A DNA stretch of 64,000 nucleotides from Streptomyces venezuelae ATCC 10712 (GCF_008639165.1 NZ_CP029197.1:6204001-6268000), one strand, 5' to 3'. Shown: positions 31,688-41,760, counted from the first letter of the stretch. The notes: generated from the sequence alone by a model not told the origin. Translations and numbers: made by a program.

Positions 31688-33004
31688 GTGACTGCCCTGG
31701 CCATCGAAGAGGTCCGCCTCACCGCGTTCAAGAGCTTCCGGGACGAGAGGTTCCCGCTCGCGCCGCTGACCGTCCTCATCGGGCGCAACAGCAGCGGCAA
31801 GTCGAACGCGTTCGACGGCCTCGAAGTGCTGTCCAGGCTCGCCCGCGGCGAGGACGTCATCGAGGCCCTGGAGAGCCGGCGCAGCTCCTCCGGACCGGTG
31901 CGCGGTGGTCTCGCCGGCTGCGTGCCGCACGGATCCGACCGGTTCTCCCTCGGCTGCACGGTACGGACTGAGGACGGCCCCTTGGACCTGGACGTGACGG
32001 TCCAGGTGGAGCCCGAGGTGCGGATCATCGACGAGAGACTGACCAGGCGTACGGCCAAGGGACCCCGGAAGATCCTCGTCAGCGGCGAGCCGAGCCCGTA
32101 CTCCGGCGACATCCAGGCGTCCTGGCACAACGGCAAACCCGGCAAGAACCCCAGCGGCCCCTTCCGCGGTTCCCGTCTGCTGACCTCCCAGCTCCCCGGC
32201 CGCGTCGCCGGCGAGAGCGAGGGGGAGTGGGAGACCATCTGGTGCGCCGAGGCCATGCTGGCCGCCCTCGTCGGAGTGTTCCACCTCGACCCGGTCCCGC
32301 ACCTCATGCGCCAGTACGTCCAGTCCCGGGACAGCCGCCTCCGCCGTACCGCCGAGAACCTCTCGGCCGCCGTCGGCGGGATCCAGCGAACCCAGCCCGA
32401 GCTGTTCGAGTCCCTGGTGCACCAGCTCAGGGACCTTGCCGACCACGACATCGAACGGCTGTCCGTCACCAAGTCCGAACTCGGTGACGTGATGCTCGCG
32501 CTCGACGAAGGCGCGCTCGGGCTGACCCCCGCCCGTGAGATGAGCGACGGCATGCTCCGCTTCCTCGCCGTCACCACGGCACTGCTCACCGGCGGCGACG
32601 GGCTCGACCTCGGCTCCTCGCCCTCCTCCAGCTTCAAGGAGGGGACGTTCCTGATGATGGTGGTCGAGGAACTGGAGAACGGACTGCACCCCACCCAGGC
32701 TTCCCAAGTGCTTAGGCTCGTACGGAACGCCAGCGCGGCGAACGGCACCCAGGTCCTCGTCACCACCCACAGTCCGGCACTCCTCTCCGCCCTCGAGAGC
32801 ACCGACCACGAAGGGGTCGTGGTGTGCTCCCGTGACCGGAAGACGGGTACGAGCAGACTCACCCGGCTCACCGAGCTCGACGGCTACCCCAAGGCGATGG
32901 CGGCCGGGTCCCTGGGGGACGTCGTCACCCGAGGGAGACTCGACCTGACCGGCCGGGCCGAGCGCGACTACAGCGAGTTCAACCGGCTCTTCGGGATCGG
33001 GTGA
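31688..33004 (+). CDS. OLD-like AAA ATPase
   Basis: A 438-aa ABC/OLD-class ATPase. Walker A is IGRNSSGKSNAFDG (about 32-45), the signature-like stretch is EMSDGMLRFLAVTTALL (about 284-300), Walker B is MMVVEELENGLHP (about 324-336), and the switch region is LVTTHSPALLSALE. No TOPRIM nuclease domain follows, so nuclease action, if any, comes from the partner. GTG 31688 starts the conserved part. No ribosome site is evident and TAACTT lies 9 bases before it, so the mRNA may be leaderless. The PIN-like gene follows after 3 bases. Confidence 0.78.
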   Translation: MTALAIEEVRLTAFKSFRDERFPLAPLTVLIGRNSSGKSNAFDGLEVLSRLARGEDVIEALESRRSSSGPVRGGLAGCVPHGSDRFSLGCTVRTEDGPLDLDVTVQVEPEVRIIDERLTRRTAKGPRKILVSGEPSPYSGDIQASWHNGKPGKNPSGPFRGSRLLTSQLPGRVAGESEGEWETIWCAEAMLAALVGVFHLDPVPHLMRQYVQSRDSRLRRTAENLSAAVGGIQRTQPELFESLVHQLRDLADHDIERLSVTKSELGDVMLALDEGALGLTPAREMSDGMLRFLAVTTALLTGGDGLDLGSSPSSSFKEGTFLMMVVEELENGLHPTQASQVLRLVRNASAANGTQVLVTTHSPALLSALESTDHEGVVVCSRDRKTGTSRLTRLTELDGYPKAMAAGSLGDVVTRGRLDLTGRAERDYSEFNRLFGIG

Positions 33005-33007
33005 GGC

Positions 33008-33481
33008 ATGGCCCGCCGAGTGGAATTCGTCGACACGTCGATCCTGTGCAACCTCCTCGAGGTGCCGGGCAAATGCCAGGACCTGGAGAAGGTCAGGGAA
33101 GAACTGCGGGGAAAGCTGGCGGCGCACGACTGCGACCTCCTGCTCCCGGTGACCGCCGTCATCGAGACCGGCAACCACATCGCGCAGCTGGCCGACGGGT
33201 TTCAGCGCCGCACCTGCGCGGAGAAGTTCGTCGCCGTGCTGCGCTTGGTCGTGGCGGGTGAGGCGCCGTGGGCGCTGAACGAGGTCGAGTGGAACGCGGC
33301 CCACCTCGAAGCGCTGATCGCGGGCGGCAGCTCGGGAATGAGCCTGGTCGACCATGCCGTCAACAGGGTCGGCTGCGGAGACGTCAACATCCTCATCGAG
33401 CGCGACCGTTACCTCGCCCGTACCTCCGGGGTGGAGGCCACGGTGTGGACGCTCGACGGGGGACTGGCCGCGCACACCTGA
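33008..33481 (+). CDS. PIN-like nuclease partner of the ATPase
   Basis: A 157-aa protein. It has the acidic pattern of PIN domains in order: VEFVDTSILCNLLEV (Asp at about 9), VTAVIETGNHIAQ (Glu at about 57), GCGDVNILIERDRY (Asp at about 122) and VWTLDGGLAAHT (Asp at about 149). PIN proteins are metal-dependent RNases or flap nucleases. The start lies 3 bases after the ATPase stop, so the two form an operon. An ATPase that senses infection and a nuclease that responds is a recurrent defence layout. The pairing is seen here and the function is inferred. Confidence 0.7.
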   Translation: MARRVEFVDTSILCNLLEVPGKCQDLEKVREELRGKLAAHDCDLLLPVTAVIETGNHIAQLADGFQRRTCAEKFVAVLRLVVAGEAPWALNEVEWNAAHLEALIAGGSSGMSLVDHAVNRVGCGDVNILIERDRYLARTSGVEATVWTLDGGLAAHT

Positions 33482-33614
33482 CGGAAATCCGCTCCACCCC
33501 TGGTCAGAGCGGTGACATGTCGTGATCATGGGGGCTTGTCAGTGGGGGCTCCTAAGGTCATGGACAACACGTCAGCCGTGGCCGTCGTCCCCTTCCCAGG
33601 AGTGCCGCCCGATC

Positions 33615-35867
33615 ATGACCTCGCCCGCGCCCCACGCGTCAACCTGCCTCGCCGACCTCGTCCCCGCCCTCCGGTACGCCGACCCGCATGCGCTCGCGGA
33701 GCGGCTCGGCGAGGAGCGGCTCCCGCTCGGCTGGTGGTACGCGACCCCGCTCACGACGGCCGAGCGGACGATCGGATCCCCGGCGCTGGCGTACGTCGTG
33801 GCCCGGGCGCTTCGGGCCCTGTGGCCGCAGATCCGGACCCGCGAACTCCTCCCCGTGTCGCGGCTCCTGGACGCCGAAGCGGTCCCGCCGCACACGAGCG
33901 CGGAAGAGGCCGGCGAGGAGGCGCTCGCCGCTCTGGTACGCGCGCTGCTCGACCGGCTCCACGGGCGCAGCGCGCCCCGTGCCACCCTGGACGCCCGGGC
34001 CGCGGTGGCCGTGATCTCCGAGTGGCTGCCCGCCGACGCGCCGGCCGAGGTGCGCGCGGCCCTCGCGGTGCTCCGGAAGCTGGAACAGGACTCTGCTGAG
34101 ACGCCGGAGGAGCATGGGGCGCGGGACGGTGCCGAGCGCCGCTCTGCGGCAGCCGCCGTGCCGGAGCCCGTCGCCCTGCCCGCGCAGCGCGCCCCCGAGG
34201 AAGTCGCCGCACCACCGGCTGCCGAGGCCGGTGAGCCGGCGGCGGAAGACGTGGTGGGGAAAGGGTCGGAGCCGAGGGCTTCCGAGTCGGCGGACGCGGA
34301 GGCCCAGCCCGGCAGCGAGCTTCCCGCCGCCCACCTGAACCTGGCGGATACCCCGCTCGCGGCCTTCGCCGCTTACGCCTCCACCTGGGACGAGAGGGAG
34401 CGTACGATCGCCGCGCGGCGGATCTTCGCCGAGCAGCCGGAGACCTTTGCGGCGCTCGGCGACCGCTTCGAGGTCAGCCGGGAGCGCGTCCGTCAGCTGG
34501 AGCGGTCCATTCTGGACTCGATCGCGCAGTGGCTCGCGTACGACGAGCAAGGCCGTGCCTTCGCCTCGCACTTGGCCGTCGTCGCGGGACGTCTCGGCGC
34601 GGTGGGACGCCTCGCGGAGGTCCATACGATGCACCCCGACCACCCCCGGCCCGTGGACGCGCTCGGCCTGCCGCTCAGGGATGTCGTCGCCCGCCTCCTG
34701 CCCGACCGCGCCGTCGACGGCGAGTGGATCGTCCAGGGGAACGCAGCGCTGAGGACGGCCATGGCAAACGACCTGCTCGCCGCCTGCGGTGGGACCCCGC
34801 TCGCGTGGGACGAGGCCGTCGCCGTCGGTGAGCACCACGGAGTCCGGGCCGAGGTACTGGCGGACTGGGCGGCCGAGATCGGCCGGTTCAAGACCATGGA
34901 CGGACACATGCTGTACTGGGGCCGATCGGTCAACGACCGCGCGGTGGCCGTGCTCTCCCTGCGTGGAGCGCCGATGTCCATGGAGGACATCCACGACCGG
35001 CTCGCCGACGGCACCACCATCAACAGCATGCGCAACCAGATCTGGACCGACGAGCGCTTCGTCCGGCTCGACCGGAACCTGTACGGGCTGCGTCAGTGGG
35101 GCGGAGAAGAGTACCTGGGCATCCGGGAGATGATCACCCGGGAGATCCGGCAGGCCGGCGGAGAGATCGAGGTCAACGCCCTCGTCGACGCGATCTGCGG
35201 CCGCTTCGACGTCGTCCCGGCCTCCGTACGTACGAACCTCGCCGCACCCGAGTTCACGCGCACCCGACGCGGCTGGGTGGGGCTCGCCACAGAGCAGCCG
35301 AGTGACGGCGAAGCCGCTCCGTACAACCCGCGCAAGGACGTGGCCGGGACCAGACGGTGCTTCGTCGGCACCGACGGCCGTTGGTGGTACCGCTTCGAGG
35401 TCACCGGGGACCACCTGCGAGGTTCCGGCGCCCCCGTCCCGTCCGGCTGGGCGGCCCACCTCGGTGCCGCGCCCGCCTGTGAGCCGATCCAACTGCGGCA
35501 CGAGGCCGGCGAGAGCGTGCTCCAGTGGCGGACCCAGCCCGTACTCGGATCGATCCGTCCGCTGATGGAGCACATCGGGTCAACCGTCGGCGACCAGGTC
35601 TTCCTCAACGTGACCGATGGGGAGCTGTCGGCGCTGCGGCTGCCGGCCGCGCAGCCGGAAGCCCGCCCGGAGGCCAGAGCGGCCCGGCTCACCGGCTGGA
35701 CCGCCGCCGTGACTGCGTCCGAAGCGATCGACGTCATCGGGCTCCGGACCGGCATGGGCCCCGGGCAGGAAGCGACCGCTCTTCTCCAGCACCTCGGTGA
35801 CCGAGGGGACCGGGACATCGTCGGGCTGCTTGAGCAGGCGCTGACCGGGACTGTTCCAGTGAACTGA
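33615..35867 (+). CDS. Sigma-region-4-like and winged-helix protein
   Basis: A 750-aa protein. After a variable Ala/Glu-rich half, residues about 255-306 match sigma-70 region 4 (FAALGDRFEVSRERVRQLER). Residues about 438-497 form a HARE-HTH/RNA polymerase delta-like winged helix (MSMEDIHDRLADGTTINSMR then NLYGLRQWG). A second winged helix lies at about 502-558 (VNALVDAICGRFDVVPASVR). The C-terminal 190 residues are unassigned. It lacks sigma regions 2 and 3, so it is not a normal sigma factor. ATG 33615 follows AGGAG at long spacing. It ends 125 bases before drmA in the same direction and could regulate, or join, the DISARM genes. Confidence 0.65.
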   Translation: MTSPAPHASTCLADLVPALRYADPHALAERLGEERLPLGWWYATPLTTAERTIGSPALAYVVARALRALWPQIRTRELLPVSRLLDAEAVPPHTSAEEAGEEALAALVRALLDRLHGRSAPRATLDARAAVAVISEWLPADAPAEVRAALAVLRKLEQDSAETPEEHGARDGAERRSAAAAVPEPVALPAQRAPEEVAAPPAAEAGEPAAEDVVGKGSEPRASESADAEAQPGSELPAAHLNLADTPLAAFAAYASTWDERERTIAARRIFAEQPETFAALGDRFEVSRERVRQLERSILDSIAQWLAYDEQGRAFASHLAVVAGRLGAVGRLAEVHTMHPDHPRPVDALGLPLRDVVARLLPDRAVDGEWIVQGNAALRTAMANDLLAACGGTPLAWDEAVAVGEHHGVRAEVLADWAAEIGRFKTMDGHMLYWGRSVNDRAVAVLSLRGAPMSMEDIHDRLADGTTINSMRNQIWTDERFVRLDRNLYGLRQWGGEEYLGIREMITREIRQAGGEIEVNALVDAICGRFDVVPASVRTNLAAPEFTRTRRGWVGLATEQPSDGEAAPYNPRKDVAGTRRCFVGTDGRWWYRFEVTGDHLRGSGAPVPSGWAAHLGAAPACEPIQLRHEAGESVLQWRTQPVLGSIRPLMEHIGSTVGDQVFLNVTDGELSALRLPAAQPEARPEARAARLTGWTAAVTASEAIDVIGLRTGMGPGQEATALLQHLGDRGDRDIVGLLEQALTGTVPVN

Positions 35868-35992
35868 CTGGCTGTCGGAGCAGGCCGTTAGCATCGGGAC
35901 CGTGGCGGGTCGTCACGGTCCCGGCGGCACAGCCGCACGACCGAACGGCCCGCACGGGGCCACGTACGAGGGACGAGAAGGGGACGCCGCGG

Positions 35993-38900
35993 ATGCCGCC
36001 GACCAAGAACGCCGATGTGTCGCCCGGATCGCTGGAGCAGGACCTCCTCCAGCGGGTCCGTGAGGTATCGCAGTCGTTCAACCCCGCGACGTCCTACCAG
36101 GTCAGGGAGGAGCTGGGTGAGCTCATCAGCCGTGACCTGCTGGGGCCTTGGGACGGCTCCGACGAGGAGTTTGACCACCGGGCCGCCGGCCCCAGGGACC
36201 GCTATCTGGTGGGGCTGATCGGACCCAAGCGGGCGCTGTCCACCTCGCTCACGGCCGCTGACACCCAGACCCTGGACGACTCCGACGGCGAGGGGGACGG
36301 CACCGACCAGGGGCTTCCCGAACGGCTCACCACGCAGAACGCCGGGCGCATGTGGGCCTCCTCGATGGGTCTCATGTGCGCCGTACCGGCGGACGAGGGC
36401 GTGGACGCGATCTCCGTCAGGGCCCGCTGGGGCCGCTACCACCGTTCCCAGGTGCTGAACGACGAGGGCGTCGCGCGGTCGACGTGGACGCGGGAGCAGG
36501 TCGAGGAGACCCGTGAGGTCCGGCTCGACGGTCCCGCCCGGCAGGTGCTGCCGCTGACCTCCGAGGACCCGGAGGCGCCCGGAGTGCGTCTGCTCGCCGA
36601 GGTCCGGCACCGCCCCGGGCCCGCCGGCCCCACCCGCGTCGTGGAGCTCGCCCTGGTCAACGCCCAGGAAGAGCCCGCGGCGGCCAAGGACACGGTCTGG
36701 CTGTTCCAGACCGAGCTGCACGTCACGGCCCTGGACGGGGGCTCCGCCGTCTTCCTGCCGATCTCCGACCCTCTCGACGATGCGTCGCAGGACGAGGACG
36801 CCTGGGGGCTCGACGACCCCGAGGAGCAGCACCTCACGCTCCTCTACCGCGACCGCCTGAAGCACGCGGCGGGCCGCAACGTCGCCGTGGACGTCGTCCG
36901 CGAGGACGGCAGCCGCCGGGCACGCGCCCTCACCACGACCTGGCTTCCCGCGCACGACGTACCGGCGACGATCGCCCCGTCCGGGGGGCAGACGACGCAC
37001 CTGAACGGTCTCGAGCTCTCCATGGACGAGCTCGCCCAACTGCCTCCCGCGGCACTGCGAGAGGCTCTCGCCCCGCTCGCGGACGGGTACAGCGCGTGGC
37101 TCGACGAGCGCGAGTCCGAGGCCGAGCGGTTGCCACGAACCCTCCGGAACAGCGCCCTGAACGCCGTACGGCAGGCCCGGGACTCGTCCGTCCGCATCGC
37201 GCTCGGCGTGGACCTGCTGTCGCACCCCGACCGTCCGGACGTCCTGGAGGCATTCCGCTTCGCCAACCGGGCCATGGCCCTCCAGCGGCGCCACACGGCC
37301 ATCGCCGCCCTCCGCGAGCGGGAGGGCCTCGGCTTCGAGACGGCGCGCGAGCGGGTCGCGGAGCAGGGCCCGGAAGCCGCGTCCTGGCGCCCGTTCCAGC
37401 TGGCGTTCTTCCTGCTCAACCTGAGGGCGCTAGCCAATCCCACCTCGGCGGAGCGGGAGGCCTCGCCCGCGGCCCTGGTCGACCTCCTGTTCTTCCCGAC
37501 CGGTGGCGGCAAGACCGAGGCGTACCTGGGACTCGCCGCCTTCACCTTCGCCATCCGCAGACTCCAGGGCACCATCGGCACAGGTGAGGACGCACGCAGC
37601 GGCGAAGCGGGAGTGGCCGTCCTGATGCGGTACACCCTGCGCCTGCTCACCGCCCAGCAGTTCCAGCGTGCCGCCGCGCTGGTCTGCGCCGCCGAGGTTC
37701 TGCGCCGTGAGGCGTACGACGGGGGCGACTACCGGTGGGGCGCCACCCCCTTCCGCATCGGGCTGTGGGTCGGCGGAGCGGTCTCGCCGAACCGCTACGA
37801 GGAAGCCGCGCAGCAGATCGCCGAGGCGAAGCAGGCGGGCAGCGGGCGGGGCGCCAAGGTGCTCCAGACCCTCGCCTGCCCGTGGTGCGGCACGGCCCTG
37901 AACGCCCAGGACGACCTGCACCCCGACGACGACCTGCGCCGAGTCCTCCTCTACTGCGCCAACGGCGAGGGCAAGGGCGCCTGCCCCTTCTCGAAGCGCC
38001 GCTCGCCCCGCGAGGGCCTGCCCATCCTCACCGTGGACGAGGAGATCTACCGGCTGGCGCCCAGCCTGCTGATCGCCACCGTGGACAAGCTCGCGCAGCT
38101 GCCGTGGCGCGGGGCGGCGGGCATGCTCTTCGGCCGGGTCACCGACCTCTGCCCGCGCCACGGCTACCGACACGCCGATCTCGACGCCCGCACGAAGTGC
38201 GGCGAAAGGCACCACGCCAAGGGAAAGCTGGAGGCCGTCAAGAGCACGGAGGTGACCCGGCTGCGCCCGCCTGACTTGATCATCCAGGACGAACTCCACC
38301 TGATCTCGGGCGCGCTGGGCACGACGGTCGGGCTCTTCGAGGCGGCGGTCGACGAGCTGTGCACTTGGCGTGCGCCCGCCCCGGACGGCGGCCTCCGGCT
38401 CGTCGGGCCCAAGATCGTCGCCTCCACGGCGACCACCAAACGCGCGGCGGAGCAGATCACAGGCGTCTTCGCACGGAAGTCGGCGATCTTCCCGCCCCAG
38501 GTCATCGACATCGGTGACACGTTCTTCTCGCAGCAGGTCGAGCTCTCGGAGAAGGCTCCGGGCCGTCGCTACCTAGGCATCTGCGCCCACGGCGTCAGGA
38601 TGAAGCAGGCCGAGATCAGGGTGGCGGAGATCCTCCTGCTGGCGGGCCAGACCTTGTTCGACAAGCACGGAGCCGTCGCCGACCCCTACATGACGCTCGT
38701 CGGCTACTTCAACGCCACCCGTGAACTGGCCGGCATGCGGCGCTTCCTGGACGACGACATCTCCACGCGCGTGCGTGTCCACGGCACCCGAAAGGGGCTC
38801 TCGAACCGCCTGCTCCGCCGGACCGAGATGCTCTCCGTCCAGGAGCTCACCTCCCGCATCTCCTCGGGCGACATCACGGAGGTCCTGGCCCGACTGGAGG

Positions 38901-39853
38901 TCGGTTTCGACGAAGAGATGGACACGACGATCCGCCGCCAGGCGGTCGTCGAGGAACTGAAGGCGGCGGCACAACACAAGCAGCGTCTGGACGTGTCGAA
39001 GCTGGGCCTCCGCAACGAGGGGGCCGGGGCCGTGGACGTGGTGCTCGCCACCTCCATGCTCCAGGTCGGTGTGGACGTGTCCCGCTTCGGCCTGATGCTG
39101 GTGGTGGGCCAGCCCAAGAACACCGCCGAGTACATCCAGGCGTCCTCGCGCGTGGGCCGTGACGCCAAGCGCCCCGGACTCGTGGTCACGCTCTACAACT
39201 GGACCCGGCCCCGGGACCTGGCGCACTTCGAGAACTTCGGCCACTACCACGCCACCTTCTACCGGCAGGTCGAGGCCCTCTCCGTCACCCCGTTCGCGCG
39301 CCGCTCCCTGGACCGCACGACCGCGGCCGCCTGGATCGCTGCCGTACGCAACGCGACCGCACCCCACTCCCGTAACCAGGACGCGTACGACGTGGACCTG
39401 GACGGCGCGATCGCGCAGAGCGTCACCGAGCGCTTCCTGGCCCGGGCAGACGTCGTGGGCGGCCCACGGGCGCGGGGCTACCTGTCCGAACGCATCGAGG
39501 TGCTCAAGGACGCCTGGGCACGCAAGAAACAGGGCAGCGCCCGTCTCGGCTACGAAGAGGCCAAGTGGCAGGGGCAACAGCTCAGCGGACTGCTCAACCG
39601 GGCGACGGGCGCCGGCTGGGACGAACTCACGGTCGCCCAGTCGATGCGTGAGACGGAGAACGAGATCAATCTGCTGTTGCCGGGCAGCGGTCTGTTCGAC
39701 GTGGTCGGCGGAGCCCCCGACTGGAGCTACTCCGGCTCTGGTGGACCAGACGGCACCGGGGACGAGGAATCGCCCGAAGGAGACGAGACCGGCGCGGTCC
39801 TGGACACCCGATCCGGAGCCGCCGGGCAGCACGGGAAGAAGGCCCAGGCATGA
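35993..39853 (+). CDS. drmA: DISARM helicase DrmA
   Basis: A 1286-aa protein. It has an N-terminal RYLVGLIGPKRAL segment usual for DrmA, Walker A FFPTGGGKTEAYLGLA (about 499-514), a cysteine cluster (LACPWCGT near 629, then YCANGEGKGACPF), motif II IIQDELHLISG (about 762-772), and C-lobe motifs TSMLQVGVDVSRF and QASSRVGRDAKRPG (about 1047-1060). In DISARM, DrmA with DrmB forms the DNA-binding core that blocks entry, loaded on 5' DNA ends. ATG 35993 follows GAGAAGGGGA. It overlaps drmB by four bases (ATGA, 39850). Family length is about 1200-1300 aa, so it is intact. Confidence 0.9.
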   Translation: MPPTKNADVSPGSLEQDLLQRVREVSQSFNPATSYQVREELGELISRDLLGPWDGSDEEFDHRAAGPRDRYLVGLIGPKRALSTSLTAADTQTLDDSDGEGDGTDQGLPERLTTQNAGRMWASSMGLMCAVPADEGVDAISVRARWGRYHRSQVLNDEGVARSTWTREQVEETREVRLDGPARQVLPLTSEDPEAPGVRLLAEVRHRPGPAGPTRVVELALVNAQEEPAAAKDTVWLFQTELHVTALDGGSAVFLPISDPLDDASQDEDAWGLDDPEEQHLTLLYRDRLKHAAGRNVAVDVVREDGSRRARALTTTWLPAHDVPATIAPSGGQTTHLNGLELSMDELAQLPPAALREALAPLADGYSAWLDERESEAERLPRTLRNSALNAVRQARDSSVRIALGVDLLSHPDRPDVLEAFRFANRAMALQRRHTAIAALREREGLGFETARERVAEQGPEAASWRPFQLAFFLLNLRALANPTSAEREASPAALVDLLFFPTGGGKTEAYLGLAAFTFAIRRLQGTIGTGEDARSGEAGVAVLMRYTLRLLTAQQFQRAAALVCAAEVLRREAYDGGDYRWGATPFRIGLWVGGAVSPNRYEEAAQQIAEAKQAGSGRGAKVLQTLACPWCGTALNAQDDLHPDDDLRRVLLYCANGEGKGACPFSKRRSPREGLPILTVDEEIYRLAPSLLIATVDKLAQLPWRGAAGMLFGRVTDLCPRHGYRHADLDARTKCGERHHAKGKLEAVKSTEVTRLRPPDLIIQDELHLISGALGTTVGLFEAAVDELCTWRAPAPDGGLRLVGPKIVASTATTKRAAEQITGVFARKSAIFPPQVIDIGDTFFSQQVELSEKAPGRRYLGICAHGVRMKQAEIRVAEILLLAGQTLFDKHGAVADPYMTLVGYFNATRELAGMRRFLDDDISTRVRVHGTRKGLSNRLLRRTEMLSVQELTSRISSGDITEVLARLEVGFDEEMDTTIRRQAVVEELKAAAQHKQRLDVSKLGLRNEGAGAVDVVLATSMLQVGVDVSRFGLMLVVGQPKNTAEYIQASSRVGRDAKRPGLVVTLYNWTRPRDLAHFENFGHYHATFYRQVEALSVTPFARRSLDRTTAAAWIAAVRNATAPHSRNQDAYDVDLDGAIAQSVTERFLARADVVGGPRARGYLSERIEVLKDAWARKKQGSARLGYEEAKWQGQQLSGLLNRATGAGWDELTVAQSMRETENEINLLLPGSGLFDVVGGAPDWSYSGSGGPDGTGDEESPEGDETGAVLDTRSGAAGQHGKKAQA

Positions 39854-41760
39854 CGGACCAGCCCCAGTACCGCCGACGCGTCGGATCGGTGCGCCCCAGC
39901 CATCTGATGTTCACCGGCGGTGTCGGCGCGCTCGTCGACCTGCCCAACTTCGCCGTACTCGTCAGGGGGATCGACGACTGGAACTACGACTCCTTCGACT
40001 GGACGGACCTCAAGGAGCCTCGGCTCCTGCGGGCGGTCAACGGACTCCTCGGCGACCAGAACGGATCACAGGTCACCCAGCTGCGGCCGGCCCCTTGGAC
40101 GGACGGGACGGACTCCGACCCCAACGGCCCCGCCGCCCGAGTGGGAGTGCCCGTTCTCCCGTTCCCGCAGTGGCTCCGCTGCACCGCCTGCAACGCGCTC
40201 GGCGGACTGGACTCGAAGATCTTCAAGTTCGAGAACGCCACACCGCGCCGTCCCGATCGCGCCCGTTATTTCCACGAGAGCTGCACGGCCAAGCGCAAGG
40301 GCAAGCGTCCGCTCGCGGTGGCCGCTCGTTTCGTCCTGACCTGCTCCGACGGACATCTGGACGACTTTCCCTACACCTGGTTCGTGCACCGGGGAGGCGA
40401 GTGCGACAAGGCGAGTCATCCCCGTCTGGAGATGCTCGACCACGGCGGCAACCAGGCGGCCAACGTCAAGGTGCGCTGTGTGAACTGCGGCAAGGACCGC
40501 AACATCCGCGACGCCATGGGGCAGCGCGGTGAGTCCACCCTGCCGCGCTGCCGGGGCCGACACCCTCACTTGGCGACGTTCGCCCCCCAGGGATGCCGCC
40601 AGTCTCCCAAGCCGCTGGTCATCGGTGCCTCCAACCAGTGGTTCGCGCAGACCCTCAGTGTGCTCGCCGTTCCCCCGACGAGCGGCAGCGCCCTCCAGGG
40701 CAAGGTCGAGCAGCTGTGGGGGGATCTCCAGGCTGCGACGTCTCCCGAGATCCTCAATGCCTTCTGGGGGCTCCAACAGTTCCGCCCCCTGCACCAATGG
40801 AGCCAGCCCGAGGTGTGGGAGGCGATCGAGGCACAGCGCTCGGGGGCCCAGGACACGGCGGCCGCGCAGCCTCCCGCGTACCCCGACCTCCTGACCCCCG
40901 AGTGGGAGATTTTCACCAGCCCGCAGGTACCCGAACCGACCGAGGACTTCGCACTCCACGACGTCCCCGTACCCTCGGCCCTGAGCGGCGTGTTCTCCCA
41001 CGTGGTCCAGGCGGAGCGGCTGCGAGAGGTGCGCGCGCTCATCGGATTCACTCGGCTCGACGCGCCGGACCCCGAGGATCCGACCCTCGTCGCCCGTGCC
41101 CCGCTGTCCCGTGCCCGGGTTCCCTCGTGGGTGCCGGCGAGCGAGGTGCGCGGCGAGGGGATCTTCCTGCGCGTCGCGGATTCCCTGGTCGCCGACTGGG
41201 AGCAGCGCGTCGCGGGATCCGCCGCTCTCGCGGCGCATCGCGACGCCTACGTCGAGTTCCGCCGCAACCGGTACTCGGGAAGGGTGCAGGACGCCGACGA
41301 CCCCCTGCGTGGTTGGCCCGGGGCCCGCTATATCGCCCTGCACACCTTGTCGCACCTGCTGATCCGTGCGATCTCCTTGGAATGCGGCTACTCCTCGGCG
41401 AGCCTGTCCGAACGGATCTACGCGGGCCGCGAGGACGACCGGCGTACCGGCATCCTCATCTACACGGCCGTCCCGGACGCGGAGGGCACGCTGGGCGGCC
41501 TGGTGTCGCTCGCCGAGCCGGAGAAGTTCGTACGGATCGTCCAGCGTGCGCTCAGGGACGCCCAGCGCTGCTCCTCCGACCCGCTCTGTGCGGACCGGCT
41601 GCCCCGCCCCCCGCACGAGGACTTCCTGCACGGCGCGGCCTGCCATGTCTGCCTTTTCGTCTCCGAAACGACATGTGAACGAGGCAACCGGTTCCTGGAC
41701 CGTCGATTCGTCGTCCCCATCGACGACCCGGAACTCGTTCTTCTCCAGGGCCTCAAGTGA
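39850..41760 (+). CDS. drmB: DISARM DUF1998 protein DrmB
   Basis: A 636-aa protein. It starts with a DrmB-like N-terminus (RVGSVRPSHLMFTGGVGAL). Cysteine pairs are spread along it: RCTACNALGG (about 109-118), LTCSDGHLDDFPY (about 161-173), VRCVNCGKDR (about 207-216), and the DUF1998 end with CSSDPLCADR and CHVCLFVSETTC (about 598-609), which probably bind zinc. It acts with DrmA as the core complex and has no nuclease motif. It is coupled on both sides, by ATGA with drmA and GTGA with drmC, so the three are made together. Confidence 0.9.
   Translation: MTDQPQYRRRVGSVRPSHLMFTGGVGALVDLPNFAVLVRGIDDWNYDSFDWTDLKEPRLLRAVNGLLGDQNGSQVTQLRPAPWTDGTDSDPNGPAARVGVPVLPFPQWLRCTACNALGGLDSKIFKFENATPRRPDRARYFHESCTAKRKGKRPLAVAARFVLTCSDGHLDDFPYTWFVHRGGECDKASHPRLEMLDHGGNQAANVKVRCVNCGKDRNIRDAMGQRGESTLPRCRGRHPHLATFAPQGCRQSPKPLVIGASNQWFAQTLSVLAVPPTSGSALQGKVEQLWGDLQAATSPEILNAFWGLQQFRPLHQWSQPEVWEAIEAQRSGAQDTAAAQPPAYPDLLTPEWEIFTSPQVPEPTEDFALHDVPVPSALSGVFSHVVQAERLREVRALIGFTRLDAPDPEDPTLVARAPLSRARVPSWVPASEVRGEGIFLRVADSLVADWEQRVAGSAALAAHRDAYVEFRRNRYSGRVQDADDPLRGWPGARYIALHTLSHLLIRAISLECGYSSASLSERIYAGREDDRRTGILIYTAVPDAEGTLGGLVSLAEPEKFVRIVQRALRDAQRCSSDPLCADRLPRPPHEDFLHGAACHVCLFVSETTCERGNRFLDRRFVVPIDDPELVLLQGLK

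Noticed and set aside
31688..33481. PARIS (AriA/AriB) system
   Set aside because: The second gene is a short PIN-like protein, not the TOPRIM-type DUF4435 AriB.
31571..33529. Upstream extension of the toxin frame on the minus strand
   Set aside because: It lies antisense to the ATPase/PIN genes and has no protein-like pattern. The GTG at 31570 has a strong ribosome site.
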